Source of the DNA: UBA2137 sp050251555
GTDB lineage: Bacteria; Pseudomonadota; Alphaproteobacteria; Micavibrionales; Micavibrionaceae
Assembly: GCA_050251555.1 (NCBI GenBank)
Contig: JBFWMN010000012.1
Span: 1-40,828, forward strand
Length of the DNA: 40,828 nt
Direction: 5' to 3'
Under the pieces are notes generated by a model. It had not been told where the DNA came from. It saw only the letters and a program-made list of their open reading frames with translations, and made no database searches. Of the stretch, positions 19,258 to 28,219 are shown one piece after another (within the stretch, counting starts at the first letter, position 1; every line of letters begins with the position of its first letter). Made by a program: the position numbers and the translations under genes.

Positions 19258-19872
19258 TTAGCGCTTCAATAAAAGTGGGGCTGCTTGGGCGGTTACGGCA
19301 CCAAGCGCGCTTTCAAAGGCAGCAACAATGCTGGTTTGGGTGTTGGAGTCCGCTCGCACATCCTTTTTCAGGCTGATCTGATTAATCAGTGCGCCGTCTT
19401 TCCGTCGAATAAGCGAGAAATTGATCTCGACTTTAACTAAAGGCGGTTCTGCAGCCTCATACCCTTCATAATGCGCCTCGAAATGCGTGACCTTGGGGGC
19501 CAGCACATAAGTCGCATCCATTGAAAAATCATGTGTAACGACGCTTCCAAGCGGTAAAGCTACCTCAAAGGCCGTCTCGAAATAGTTTTGCAAGACCTTA
19601 TCCAGACGCCCACTCCAGCTTGCACCCGCCATATAATCCAGTTCGCGGTCAGCTTTAACCAAAGAGATACGGTCGCTTTGCAGCCCTTCAGGGAGCTGAG
19701 GACGTTCAATCATCAATCGCCCGTTAAAGTGCCCCGCCTCATTGGCTGCGATAGAGGGCGGGTTCAATATATATATGCTGTCTGCCGGCGTCGCATCCGT
19801 CAGAACAGAAGAACATGCGGGCAAGCCCAGAGCCGTAACCGTCAGGAGAGTGAGCAAGGATCGTTTCATCAT
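19258..19872 (-). CDS. ABC-type transport auxiliary lipoprotein (PqiC/MlaX-like)
   Basis: 204-residue lipoprotein with signal peptide and lipobox LPAC (Cys20). The rest resembles the DUF330/ABC_trans_aux family (PqiC, YmbA, LetC partners), which helps MCE-type transporters at the outer membrane. The family-typical pattern is seen: an early SIYILNPP strand, LMIERPQLPEGL, then WSGRLDKVLQNYF. ATG 19872 overlaps the stop of the MCE gene by one base (TAATG), so it is the last cistron of this transporter operon. No terminator is visible before the rRNA promoters. Confidence 0.85.
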   Translation of the reverse strand: MMKRSLLTLLTVTALGLPACSSVLTDATPADSIYILNPPSIAANEAGHFNGRLMIERPQLPEGLQSDRISLVKADRELDYMAGASWSGRLDKVLQNYFETAFEVALPLGSVVTHDFSMDATYVLAPKVTHFEAHYEGYEAAEPPLVKVEINFSLIRRKDGALINQISLKKDVRADSNTQTSIVAAFESALGAVTAQAAPLLLKR

Positions 19873-20744
19873 TATTTAGGTAACTCCACGCCGCGATCCT
19901 GCTTTCTATATAAAAGGGATGACGGTTCTTCTTTGAGTTCATCGGTTAAATCGGTCATCGATTCGGCAGCATCCTGCCCGTTCTTCATCAGCTCGGAAAA
20001 GGACCGCAGGTCTTTTTCCAAGAAATGATCTATACTGCGCTCATTGCGGGCCAGTAACTCATCAATACGCGCCAGCAACTCTTCCAGTTCAGCAGCGGAG
20101 GCCTCGGCTGAAGTTCCGGTGCGATCAAACTTCTCGGCAATTGAATCGACGCGGTTGCGCAACTCTTGCAGATTTTCGGTCGCCTGCGCCATATTTTCAG
20201 AGACAACCGCAACATTTTCAACTGAACGGTCGATATTGTCGTTCGCAAGCACCTTTTCTAAGCGCTGCGAAATTTTCAAAATATTCTTGGTAATCTCGGG
20301 CACATCGTCAAACAGCCTGTCGAGCGCGGAAGAGGACGCCTGTATAGTCGGGTATTTCTGCCCCGCTTTGCGTTTAACAGGCGGAGCATTCATATTGTCC
20401 GTCACAAGTTCAATGAAAGCGACCCCCGTAATGCCCTTCGGTTTCAACCTCGCATCCGTTGTTTGGGTAACAGGTGTTTGGTGATCCACCTCAATATCAA
20501 CCATAATTGTATCGGGGCGGCTTTTTTCAAAACGGATATCAATGATCTTCCCGACCTCGACACCTTTATATGAGACATTCCCGCCGACCGAGAGACCGTT
20601 CACAGAATTGGCGAACTCAATCGTATAGCGATTAACGGAGCGGTCATCAAAGGAGCCGAAATACCAGCCGATAAAGGCAAAAGCCCCCAGCGTGCCGATC
20701 AGCACGAATAATCCGACCAAAGTATAATTGACGTGACGATCCAT
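19872..20744 (-). CDS. mlaD: MlaD-like MCE domain protein
   Basis: 290-residue substrate-binding component of an Mla-type phospholipid ABC transporter. One N-terminal membrane helix (about residues 7-29) anchors it in the inner membrane. The MCE domain follows at about 35-120 with VNGLSVGGNVSYKGVEVGKI, and a long coiled coil (about 150-260) follows that, as in MCE proteins that bridge the periplasm. ATG 20744 is chosen over upstream ATGs in the frame because it directly precedes the anchor helix and avoids an 80-base overlap with the ATPase gene. Confidence 0.9.
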   Translation of the reverse strand: MDRHVNYTLVGLFVLIGTLGAFAFIGWYFGSFDDRSVNRYTIEFANSVNGLSVGGNVSYKGVEVGKIIDIRFEKSRPDTIMVDIEVDHQTPVTQTTDARLKPKGITGVAFIELVTDNMNAPPVKRKAGQKYPTIQASSSALDRLFDDVPEITKNILKISQRLEKVLANDNIDRSVENVAVVSENMAQATENLQELRNRVDSIAEKFDRTGTSAEASAAELEELLARIDELLARNERSIDHFLEKDLRSFSELMKNGQDAAESMTDLTDELKEEPSSLLYRKQDRGVELPK

Positions 20745-20760
20745 CAGTTCTTCGTTTCCT

Positions 20761-21567
20761 TTACTTTCCCGCACTTTCGTCAGGAAGCGCCGCACGCATG
20801 CGCACTCCATGGAAATACTCATGAATCCACGGATGTTCATGCTTCCTTAAACCCTCTAACGTGTCAACGACGATTCTTTTATCGACGATGACCGCAATCC
20901 TGTCGCAGATGCGCACCAATGAATCGATATCGTGGGTCACAAGAACCACTGTCACACCAAGAGACTCCCGCAAACTCAGAATCAGCTCATCAAAAGCTGC
21001 CGCCGATATGGGGTCCAGCCCTGCTGTGGGCTCATCCAGAAACAGGATGGACGGGTCCAGCGCCAGCGCCCTCGCAAGGGCTGCGCGCTTGATCATCCCG
21101 CCGGACAGCTCAGAAGGCGCTTTTTCAAAGGCCTCTTCTTTTAAGCCCGCCATCTTCAGTTTCATGGCGGCAAGCTCGCGCGCCAGATCTTCTTTTATAT
21201 TGTAATGCTCCACCATCGGTAAAAAGACGTTCTCGATGACGGTTAAGTTCGAAAAAAGCGCTCCTTTTTGGAAAAGCACCGCCCAACGGTTAAAGTAAGA
21301 CAGCATTTCTTCGCGGGAGAGTTTTAAAAGATCGACGCCCTCAAACTCGATTTGCCCTTCATTGGGGTGATGAAGTCCTAAGATGCTTTGCACCATAACG
21401 GACTTTCCCGAGCCCGAAGCACCGACAACGCCCAGAATCTCGCCGCGTCTGATATCCAGATCCAGCCCGTCATGCACGGTTTGGCTGCCAAAACGGTTCA
21501 CAAGACCGCGAATACGGATCAGTGACTCATCTTTATATGCCGAAGGATTTTGTGCCGCTTTGCTCAT
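20761..21567 (-). CDS. mlaF: MlaF-like ABC transporter ATP-binding protein
   Basis: 268-residue ATPase of the MCE lipid transporter. Walker A GASGSGKS at residues 49-56, Q-loop FQKGALFS, signature LSGGM, Walker B ILFLDEP and the H-loop VLVTHD. The LSGGM variant of the signature is characteristic of MlaF/Ttg2A/Mkl ATPases. The gene lies between permease and MCE genes, six bases after the permease stop. Confidence 0.95.
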   Translation of the reverse strand: MSKAAQNPSAYKDESLIRIRGLVNRFGSQTVHDGLDLDIRRGEILGVVGASGSGKSVMVQSILGLHHPNEGQIEFEGVDLLKLSREEMLSYFNRWAVLFQKGALFSNLTVIENVFLPMVEHYNIKEDLARELAAMKLKMAGLKEEAFEKAPSELSGGMIKRAALARALALDPSILFLDEPTAGLDPISAAAFDELILSLRESLGVTVVLVTHDIDSLVRICDRIAVIVDKRIVVDTLEGLRKHEHPWIHEYFHGVRMRAALPDESAGK

Positions 21568-21573
21568 CGCCTC

Positions 21574-22728
21574 TTAAATCCCCAACTTCACAAACAAAAT
21601 GGAGAAGAGCGCATCGGCAAGAATCACAAGGAAAATGGCCTTAACCACCGAAGCGGTTGTCATGCGCCCCACACTTTCTGCCGATCCGGAGGCACTCATC
21701 CCCGAATGGGTGCCGACAAAGGCAATCAAAAGTCCAAAGACCGGCGCCTTAATCATACCCGTCAGATAGGTCCAGATGGTAATGCCTTGCTTCATTTGTC
21801 CGATAAACCGCTCAAACGGTAGATCAATTAGCATCGCAATCGATACCGCACCGCCAAAAAGGCCTGCCATATCGGCAAAAAATGTCAAAAGCGGCAAAAC
21901 AAGAATAAGAGCGATAATACGCGGAAGGACAAGAATATCCATCGGGTTTAACCCCATTGTCTTCATCGCATCTATTTCTTCATTAAGTTTCATCACCCCG
22001 ATTTCGGCGGCATAGGCCGAACCCGAGCGTCCCGCCACCATAATTGCAGTGAGAATCACACCCATCTCTCTTAAAATCGAAATGGCGGTCAAATTCACCG
22101 TATAAACCTCAGCCCCGAAATTTTTGAGCTGCACGACACCCTGATAGGCCAGAACAATCGCGATCAGAAAGGCCATCGCCATCACAATGGGAAGCGCTTG
22201 AAAGCCCGCCTCATACATATGACGCACAACAGATGCGCCTTTAAAACGCGAAGGAGAGAACGGCAGACTGACAAGGCCCACACACACGCGCCCTAAAAAA
22301 TCGAGGGCGGAAAGAAGCTCATTATAAAAGACGACGGATTTTTTGCCCAATTGCCCGATTAAGGACAAGGATGGCTTTGCCGTGCGTTGCTCCTGCCCCT
22401 TGACCAGATCGTCATAAGCATCAAATACCGAACGTAAAAGCTGCTCATGCTGATCTGAAAAACCCTCGAAGCGCACTTTCAGGCCTGTTTCATGGAAAGA
22501 ACCGACAATTTCTGCCAGCAAATACGCCCCCGTTGTATCCAGATGAGCGATATCTTTGGCGACAATGTCGATATGATCGGCCTTACCGAGCCGTGTGTGC
22601 AGTGGCTCAAGCTGTTTCACAAGACGCGGCGCATTCTCGATCGTCAAATCACCTGACAGTAAAAAGACGATTGTGTCGCCTTTATCCTCGCGGGTGATTT
22701 CTGTTTTGCGGATTTTGCGTGCGCTCAT
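21574..22728 (-). CDS. mlaE: MlaE-like permease with N-terminal STAS domain
   Basis: 384-residue permease of the Mla/MCE lipid transporter. Residues about 8-105 form a STAS domain (IDIVAKDIAHLDTTGAYLL), the role played by a separate MlaB protein in E. coli. The permease proper starts near 130, with the MlaE blocks QGVVQLKNFGAE, REMGVILTAIMVAGRSGSAYAAEIG and MKTMGLNPMDILVLPR and five or six helices. It is first in the operon permease-ATPase-MCE-lipoprotein. No MlaC-type periplasmic carrier lies nearby. In alphaproteobacteria the STAS-permease fusion is usual. Confidence 0.93.
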   Translation of the reverse strand: MSARKIRKTEITREDKGDTIVFLLSGDLTIENAPRLVKQLEPLHTRLGKADHIDIVAKDIAHLDTTGAYLLAEIVGSFHETGLKVRFEGFSDQHEQLLRSVFDAYDDLVKGQEQRTAKPSLSLIGQLGKKSVVFYNELLSALDFLGRVCVGLVSLPFSPSRFKGASVVRHMYEAGFQALPIVMAMAFLIAIVLAYQGVVQLKNFGAEVYTVNLTAISILREMGVILTAIMVAGRSGSAYAAEIGVMKLNEEIDAMKTMGLNPMDILVLPRIIALILVLPLLTFFADMAGLFGGAVSIAMLIDLPFERFIGQMKQGITIWTYLTGMIKAPVFGLLIAFVGTHSGMSASGSAESVGRMTTASVVKAIFLVILADALFSILFVKLGI

Positions 22729-22777
22729 GGCCTCTACTCTCTGCGAAAGATAAAGCGGCGTAAAGAGGGAAGGTTCC

Positions 22778-23215
22778 TTAAAAGAGACCTAATTCACGTA
22801 AATCCGCCTCCATTTCAGGAGGGATGTCCTCTTCCGTGCCCTCTTCATAAAGGCCGATATCGGGAGGGATGCGTGTGGGGTCAAGATAGCGCCAGCCCTG
22901 AAAGGCACGTTGGGGATAGCTTTGTGTGCGATAAAGGGCCGGGTCCAGATAAATATGACAGCGCGTGCCGCCGGCGGGATCATCAACCATCTCATGGCCC
23001 AGAATCAACTGGCGGGCCTGGATACGCGAATTGATAATCCAATAGACAGAGCCCCCATTAGCAAGAAGCTGCATACGTGAGGGTGCGCGTTTTGTAGAGA
23101 TAATCGGGCACAATTGTCCCTCAAACGGCCTCGCATAGTGCTTTTGGCGCGTCGAAAGCGTGAAAATCGAGTCGCATCCGGCTGCCGGACGCAGCAAATC
23201 CTGTTTTTCAGACAT
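22778..23215 (-). CDS. DUF1489 family protein
   Basis: 145-residue protein of the alphaproteobacterial DUF1489 family, function unknown. The family's blocks are visible: a GCDSI start, TKRAPSRMQLLANGGSVYWIINSRIQARQ, RCHIYLDPALYRT and the FQGWRYL motif near residue 105. No signal peptide or membrane helix. It is followed, 49 bases downstream on the same strand, by the permease gene. Confidence 0.85.
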   Translation of the reverse strand: MSEKQDLLRPAAGCDSIFTLSTRQKHYARPFEGQLCPIISTKRAPSRMQLLANGGSVYWIINSRIQARQLILGHEMVDDPAGGTRCHIYLDPALYRTQSYPQRAFQGWRYLDPTRIPPDIGLYEEGTEEDIPPEMEADLRELGLF

Positions 23216-23826
23216 AAAAACCTCTTAATTTATGCATTTTTCCTACTCAAAACCCAAAAACATCACTCCGAATGATAAAAAATATCTGCCGAACAGTGTT
23301 TTTTATTCTCTTAAGCACAATTTAGCGTGCCCTTACCCTGTTATGCGTCATGCACCATTCATTTATGCCACAGCAAAGTTGCGGACCATGACTCAGCAAT
23401 GCCACCCTGTCACTTTCGAGTCATATGCACCGCCGTGTCCTGCACGACAAGACCGAAACAGGCATTTAAGCCGCTTATCGACTTCACGATTTCTTTTCGA
23501 TACGCATATCAGGCGTTGCGAAAGACTTAGCTTTTCTCCCTGCCATATCAGCCAGAAACAACTTCACATGAAAAATTCGCGCATACACCTTATTTTTCAA
23601 TTCATATAATTAGTTTCAATACGTAACGTAATGATGAAATTGCCCGATTTATAAACTTGTTTTTCTTTATCGTTTAATTCAAGAAACTTGGGAATTTCAC
23701 GGTTTTTGAATAAGGCGCCCTCCCCGTTTTTCCCTATTTTATCCCCAGACATCAAAAAGAGCCATGAAGGCAAAACGCTCACGCTCTGGACCGTACCGCT
23801 GACATGATTATGTGAGGAGAAGACGA
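23216..23826. other. Gene-poor, AT-rich gap
   Basis: About 610 bases between the DUF1489 start and the glycosyltransferase stop with no recognised gene. A minus-strand frame at 23597-23782 (61 codons, GTG start) downstream of the glycosyltransferase has no ribosome site or recognised family. A plus-strand frame at 23232-23609 has an amino-acid composition unlike the surrounding genes. Neither is called. No convincing structured RNA was recognised by eye. Confidence 0.6.
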
Positions 23827-25035
23827 TCAGAATTCAGGTTCGGATTCGCGCACCATCTGTGCTTTTTCGATCCAGAGCTGGATGGATTGTTCGGGCGTCA
23901 TCAGCTTGGCAGCCTTCTCCGCCCCTTTTTGCGCGGCAAACCAGAAGGCCTCGTTACTGCGATAGGTTTCGATCGCATAGATCAACGCCTCAATATCGCC
24001 GGTATGGACAAGCGTCCCGCATTTGAAATCCTCAATTACCCTCGCCACTTCCGAGTTTTCAGGCCCGACAAAAATGACGGGGCGGCGAACCGCGAGGCCG
24101 TTATAGAATTTGCACGGGACAGAAAGGCCTGATGCGGCCTCAGCGAGGGTGACGATATGCAGATCGCCACTTTCCATCAATGTCGAGAGATTGGCTTCGG
24201 GCTGATAGGGCAACATGCGGATGTTGGTTAAACCGCGCTCCGCCTTTTTTCGCGCCAATTCCTCGTATTGCTGCCCGTCTCCTGCAAAAATGAACTCAAC
24301 ATCCGTGAATTTCTTGGAGAGGCGCTCAGCCGCCTCCAGAATGTCGGCATAAGGGTGAACACGCCCCAAAGCGCCCGCATACACAATGCGAAAGCGCGGC
24401 TCTTCATCCGCAAAAAGGTCTTTACCTTCCTTCTTTTTACGGGCTTGCTGAACCAGCACACGAGGATCCGACCAGTTGGGAATAACCGAGATTTTGGCAG
24501 TGGGCACACCTAAATGCGCTAACTTCCTTGCCATACAGCGGCCCAAGGCCACAACCCTGTCGGCACGCTTCATCGCCATGTGATTGAGGCGTTGCAGGAG
24601 GCGCAGCATCGGTTTCGAAATTTTACCGCCGCCTGCACGAATAATTTCAGGGTAGAGATCGTGGCACCAGTGAATGTGGCGTGACCCCTTGATTTGACAA
24701 AGGATTTGCCCCGTAACAGCCAGCAAGGGAGGGTCAGTCAGTGTCACCACAATGTCATGACGTGGCAGACGAAACGCCTGAATTGCCATTTTGATATGGC
24801 AGTAAAGGGCTCGCAAGAAGCTGCTGGATTTCATCTCTCCCACACGGTAAACGCTGACATTGGAACGCTTTTTCAAAAGTGAGGGCACATTGGCAGGATC
24901 GCCTGCCGCAATCACGGAAACCTGCCAACCATCCTTTCCAAAGCCCAGCGCCAGATCCAGAAGCAACCGCCCTGAAACGGGATGCTCGGGCGGCAAGGCA
25001 CGATTGATAAACAGAATGGACGGCTTCTTACTCAT
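23827..25035 (-). CDS. Glycosyltransferase family 4 (WbuB-like)
   Basis: 402-residue GT-B glycosyltransferase resembling WbuB/GT4 enzymes that add sugars to lipid-linked precursors of surface polysaccharides. The N-terminal domain has ILFINRALPPEHPVSGRLL, the linker region RVVALGRCMARKL, then VIPNWSD. The C-terminal domain holds the donor-binding part, FRIVYAGALGRVHP and FAGDGQQYEEL, with the later acidic/Gly-Leu-Ser segment EAASGLSVPCKFYNGLA. The two-Glu EX7E pattern is not cleanly kept. It stands alone rather than in a polysaccharide cluster, so its acceptor is unknown. Confidence 0.85.
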   Translation of the reverse strand: MSKKPSILFINRALPPEHPVSGRLLLDLALGFGKDGWQVSVIAAGDPANVPSLLKKRSNVSVYRVGEMKSSSFLRALYCHIKMAIQAFRLPRHDIVVTLTDPPLLAVTGQILCQIKGSRHIHWCHDLYPEIIRAGGGKISKPMLRLLQRLNHMAMKRADRVVALGRCMARKLAHLGVPTAKISVIPNWSDPRVLVQQARKKKEGKDLFADEEPRFRIVYAGALGRVHPYADILEAAERLSKKFTDVEFIFAGDGQQYEELARKKAERGLTNIRMLPYQPEANLSTLMESGDLHIVTLAEAASGLSVPCKFYNGLAVRRPVIFVGPENSEVARVIEDFKCGTLVHTGDIEALIYAIETYRSNEAFWFAAQKGAEKAAKLMTPEQSIQLWIEKAQMVRESEPEF

Positions 25036-25089
25036 CGAAGACTTTTCTTGTCAGGGCTTTCAAACTCTTTGGGATAGGCATAACGGCTA

Positions 25090-25121
25090 ACACGCCCGCC
25101 CGCGTTCAGGCAAGGGCGTGT
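25090..25121. terminator. Possible hairpin between the secreted-protein and glycosyltransferase genes
   Basis: ACACGCCC (25090-25097) pairs with GGGCGTGT (25114-25121) over a 16-base loop. No T-run follows in either direction, so it may be a weak or rho-assisted terminator for the upstream minus-strand gene (25174-25686), or just a chance stem. Confidence 0.3.
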
Positions 25122-25173
25122 CAGGGGTAGACCCCAAAAAACATGTGGCTATCTTTTTTGAAAAAGAGAGATT

Positions 25174-25686
25174 TTAGCGGTAATTTTTGAAGATCGGCTT
25201 CGGCCCGCCACTATCCTGATTTTGCGGGATCACGATACGTGGTTGTTGCACATATTGCTGTTGTGCCCCACCCTGATTGGGGGCCATCACAGCGCCGCCT
25301 TGCGTTGCCAGAGAGCCTGCTTGCTGCTGCATGGCAGCCTCGCGTGCTTCAGCGGCGGCAATTTGCTGGTTCAATGCCGCACGGCTCATCTCAGATTTAC
25401 GAATTTCCTGCTTCTGGCGGTCACGCGCAACTTCGTATGGCAAGCGACCTTGCGCATCACGGTAAGAATCCAAATCAAACCCGCCTGAAGAGGCTTTGGC
25501 ACTTGCCTTTTGCGTGCGGTTTTGCTGTAAGGGCGCAACCTGCTTTTGTGAATTGGAGGACCCGCCAAAAATGTTCTTCACCTTATTGAGGAAAATCGGC
25601 TCGGCATGAGCAAAGCTGAGAGGAGCACTCGTCAACATCAGGCCACACAGAAGGAAAGAAGCGGTTTTTGACATGCGCATGGGCAT
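25174..25686 (-). CDS. Secreted Gln/Ala-rich protein of unknown function
   Basis: 170-residue protein with a clear signal peptide (MRMSKTASFLLCGLML... ending SFAHA before EPIF). The mature part has a short basic segment, a helical stretch rich in Ala, Gln, Arg and Glu (about 90-130, likely coiled coil) and a Gln/Pro/Gly-rich tail. ATG 25686 has AAGGA six bases upstream, which decides the start; longer frames would bury the signal peptide. No family recognised. Probably periplasmic. Confidence 0.65.
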   Translation of the reverse strand: MPMRMSKTASFLLCGLMLTSAPLSFAHAEPIFLNKVKNIFGGSSNSQKQVAPLQQNRTQKASAKASSGGFDLDSYRDAQGRLPYEVARDRQKQEIRKSEMSRAALNQQIAAAEAREAAMQQQAGSLATQGGAVMAPNQGGAQQQYVQQPRIVIPQNQDSGGPKPIFKNYR

Positions 25687-25981
25687 TACGGTCCTTATCG
25701 GGTTTGAATCATTACAAAGCGTTTTTAATCTTCTAACACTATACCAGCATGCACGGGCTCTGTACAATTTTCAAAGCGTTCCTTATGGTTTTACGGTGAA
25801 AATTCCCTTCTCCCGCAAGGCTTTTGCACATTTTTCAAAAAATGCATCCAATCCCGTCTATTTTTAAGATTTTATTTACGTAAACAGGGCATATTTGACC
25901 CATGTCGCACGCTGAAACAAAGGAAAGCTGGGGCAGAGACGTAAAAATTATAAAATGATTTGATGTGAACGGAGAGTGGCG

Positions 25982-26626
25982 ATGAAACTCGATTTGTTGA
26001 AATTCCTAAAAGAGACCGGTCTGGCTGAGATGTTTTATCCCGGCAAGAAACTGGTGCGCGCCTGTCATATTCCGGGCGATCACAAATCCCACGCCATCGT
26101 TTACGACTGGACGAAGCATGATCTTGTCCATATCGAGGTCAAGGCCGGCCATACAGGCGAAGATCTGCCGCGCAAAGAGCTTGCCAAATATCCCGCCTCC
26201 CTACAAACACGCACCTTCTTTGAAATCCAGGTTGCCGATGACGACGGCGAGTCTGAGAGCGAAGAAGGCAGTAAAGGCAAATCCGGCGGCGGCAAGGGCA
26301 TGAAAAAGCGCCCTGAAGAAAAACGCCTTGGTTTGTCCAGCTTCATGAAGGCTGCCGACGGTCAAATCCCGACAGCAGGCGAACTGACCCGCATGGTCGT
26401 CATGGGCATGGAAATTGCCGCCGAAGCTTATGGCGCGGTGCTGGATGCCTTTATTGCCCAAGCCGATAAAGCTAAAATTACCGCGACAGAGCTTTTATCC
26501 AAGGCCGGAAAGTTCATTACGAAATATGCCCCGCCCGCCTTCATGGAGGCCAAGGGAGATTTTGATAAGGCCTATGTTTACAACCGTGAACGGAACGAGC
26601 CCATGTTCGGGATGAATCTCGGTTGA
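25982..26626 (+). CDS. Hypothetical protein with charged Gly/Lys linker
   Basis: 214-residue cytoplasmic-looking protein, family not recognised. Residues 1-85 look like a compact alpha/beta domain (IVYDWTKHDLVHIEVKAGH). Residues about 88-115 are acidic then Gly/Lys-rich, a probable flexible linker. The C-terminal half is helical (ELTRMVVMGMEIAAEAYGAVLDAFI, then ITATELLSKAGKF). ATG 25982 has GGAG about eight bases upstream; a GTG two codons earlier is possible. A strong bidirectional terminator follows, so it is a single-gene unit. Confidence 0.65.
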   Translation: MKLDLLKFLKETGLAEMFYPGKKLVRACHIPGDHKSHAIVYDWTKHDLVHIEVKAGHTGEDLPRKELAKYPASLQTRTFFEIQVADDDGESESEEGSKGKSGGGKGMKKRPEEKRLGLSSFMKAADGQIPTAGELTRMVVMGMEIAAEAYGAVLDAFIAQADKAKITATELLSKAGKFITKYAPPAFMEAKGDFDKAYVYNRERNEPMFGMNLG

Positions 26627-26663
26627 TGAAAAGTTTTTGACAAAATTCGATCAGTTGTCAGCA

Positions 26664-26703
26664 AAAGAAAAGCGCAAAAGGGTCATAACTTTTGCGCTTT
26701 TTC
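26664..26703. terminator. Bidirectional rho-independent terminator
   Basis: AAGCGCAAAAG (26670-26680) pairs with CTTTTGCGCTT (26689-26699), an 11-bp stem with an 8-base loop, flanked by A-rich and T-rich sequence. It separates the convergent hypothetical gene and aminotransferase gene. Confidence 0.85.
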
Positions 26704-26727
26704 AATGCCTTAAGCACAAGTGATCCG

Positions 26728-28089
26728 CTATTTGAGGGCCGTTTTCAACGCGCCCGAAGCAATCTCATTCAGAATATCTTCGACCTTACCGAAGGTTTCA
26801 TCCAGCTCGGCTTCCGTGATAATGAGCGGCGGCGAGAAATATAAATTGGGCCCCGAGTATCGCATCATGACTCCACGACGGAACAGCTCGTAGGATATGG
26901 TGCGCGCCCGTTGGTAAGGATCATCGGTATCATATTGCGCCTCGATCTGAATACCCGCCAGAACACCACAATTTCGGACATCTTCCACATAAGGTTTGCC
27001 TTTAAGCGCATGAACGCGTGCTTCAAGCGGCTTGATAAAGGCTTTGGCTTTCTCAAAGAGCTTGTCATCGGCAAATGTATCAAGCGTTCCGATAACGGCA
27101 GCCGCCGCCAGAGGATGGCCTGAATAGGTATAGCCGTGCATCAGCTCGATCGTTTGCTCAGGTCCCTTCATAAACGTGTCATAGATCAAGTCACTGACAA
27201 AGGTCGCACCCATAGGGACAGTGCCGTTTGTCAGCCCCTTTGCCATCGTAATAATATCCGGTTTGACACCAAAATGCGTGGTCGCCGAAATGTCGCCTAA
27301 ACGCCCGAAACCTGTCACCACCTCATCAAATATCAGCAGCACGCCGTATTTATCGCAAATCTCGCGAAGGCGCTTCAGATAGCCTTTGGGGGGCGGCAAC
27401 ACGCCTGTCGAACCTGAAATCGGCTCGACGATGACGGCAGCCACATTGGAGGGATCATGCAAAAGGATAATATCCTCAAGCTTATCGGCATATTCAATGC
27501 CGTATTCAGGTTCGCCCTTAGCAAACGCATTGCGTTTAAGATCATGCGTATGGGGCAAATGATCAACAGTGGGCAGAAGCTGTCCGAAGACGGCACGGTT
27601 ATAAGGCAGGCCGCCAACCGATATGCCACCGAAATTGACCCCGTGATAGGCGCGTTCGCGCCCAATCAAGACGCGTCTGGCACCATCTCCCTTCATGCGG
27701 TGATAAGCCAGGGCAATTTTCAAGGCCGTTTCCACGGCTTCAGAACCCGAATTCGAATAGAAGACATGGTTAAACGGCTCGGGCATTAACGCGCACAGGC
27801 GCGAAGAGGCCGTAAAGACGGACGGATGTCCGAATTGGAAGGCCGGTCCATAATCCAGCACATCCAGTTGGGATTTGATCGCATCAATGATTTTCGGGCG
27901 GTTATGCCCCGCATTGACGCACCACATGCCTGCCGCCGCATCCAGAATTTTATCGCCCTTATCGTCGTAATAATACATGCCTTCGGCTCGTGTAACGATG
28001 CGCGGCGCCTTTTTAAATAAGCGTTGAGGCGTATAAGGCATCCAGAATTCTTCTAAAGAATTGGGCATTTTCGTGAAATCGTAGCTCAT
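26728..28089 (-). CDS. Class III aminotransferase (omega-amino acid:pyruvate type)
   Basis: 453-residue PLP-dependent aminotransferase of fold type I, class III. The start EEFWMPYTPQRLFKKAPRI with AAGMWCVNAGHNRP resembles beta-alanine/omega-amino acid:pyruvate transaminases. The PLP region is intact: SNSGSEAVETALKIA, DEVVTGFGRLG (Asp binding the pyridine N), and the Schiff-base Lys in TMAKGLTNG. ATG 28089 is preferred to the GTG at 28098 because AAGGA lies about 10 bases before the ATG but directly against the GTG. Substrate could be beta-alanine, GABA, putrescine or taurine-like amines. Single-gene unit on the minus strand. Confidence 0.88.
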   Translation of the reverse strand: MSYDFTKMPNSLEEFWMPYTPQRLFKKAPRIVTRAEGMYYYDDKGDKILDAAAGMWCVNAGHNRPKIIDAIKSQLDVLDYGPAFQFGHPSVFTASSRLCALMPEPFNHVFYSNSGSEAVETALKIALAYHRMKGDGARRVLIGRERAYHGVNFGGISVGGLPYNRAVFGQLLPTVDHLPHTHDLKRNAFAKGEPEYGIEYADKLEDIILLHDPSNVAAVIVEPISGSTGVLPPPKGYLKRLREICDKYGVLLIFDEVVTGFGRLGDISATTHFGVKPDIITMAKGLTNGTVPMGATFVSDLIYDTFMKGPEQTIELMHGYTYSGHPLAAAAVIGTLDTFADDKLFEKAKAFIKPLEARVHALKGKPYVEDVRNCGVLAGIQIEAQYDTDDPYQRARTISYELFRRGVMMRYSGPNLYFSPPLIITEAELDETFGKVEDILNEIASGALKTALK

Positions 28090-28219
28090 GAAGAACACAT
28101 CCTTTTTTAAAAAGATTTCAAATGAGGATCATTTGCCGTAAGGGGCGTGCCCCCTCTTGGAGGATTGCCAGACTTCCAGTATATCCTAGATAAGGTCAAA
28201 CACCAAAGCGGCAAAAAAG

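Noticed and set aside
23232..23609. 125-codon plus-strand frame in the gene-poor gap
   Set aside because: Composition is rich in His, Cys and Arg and unlike neighbouring proteins; no ribosome site or recognised motif.
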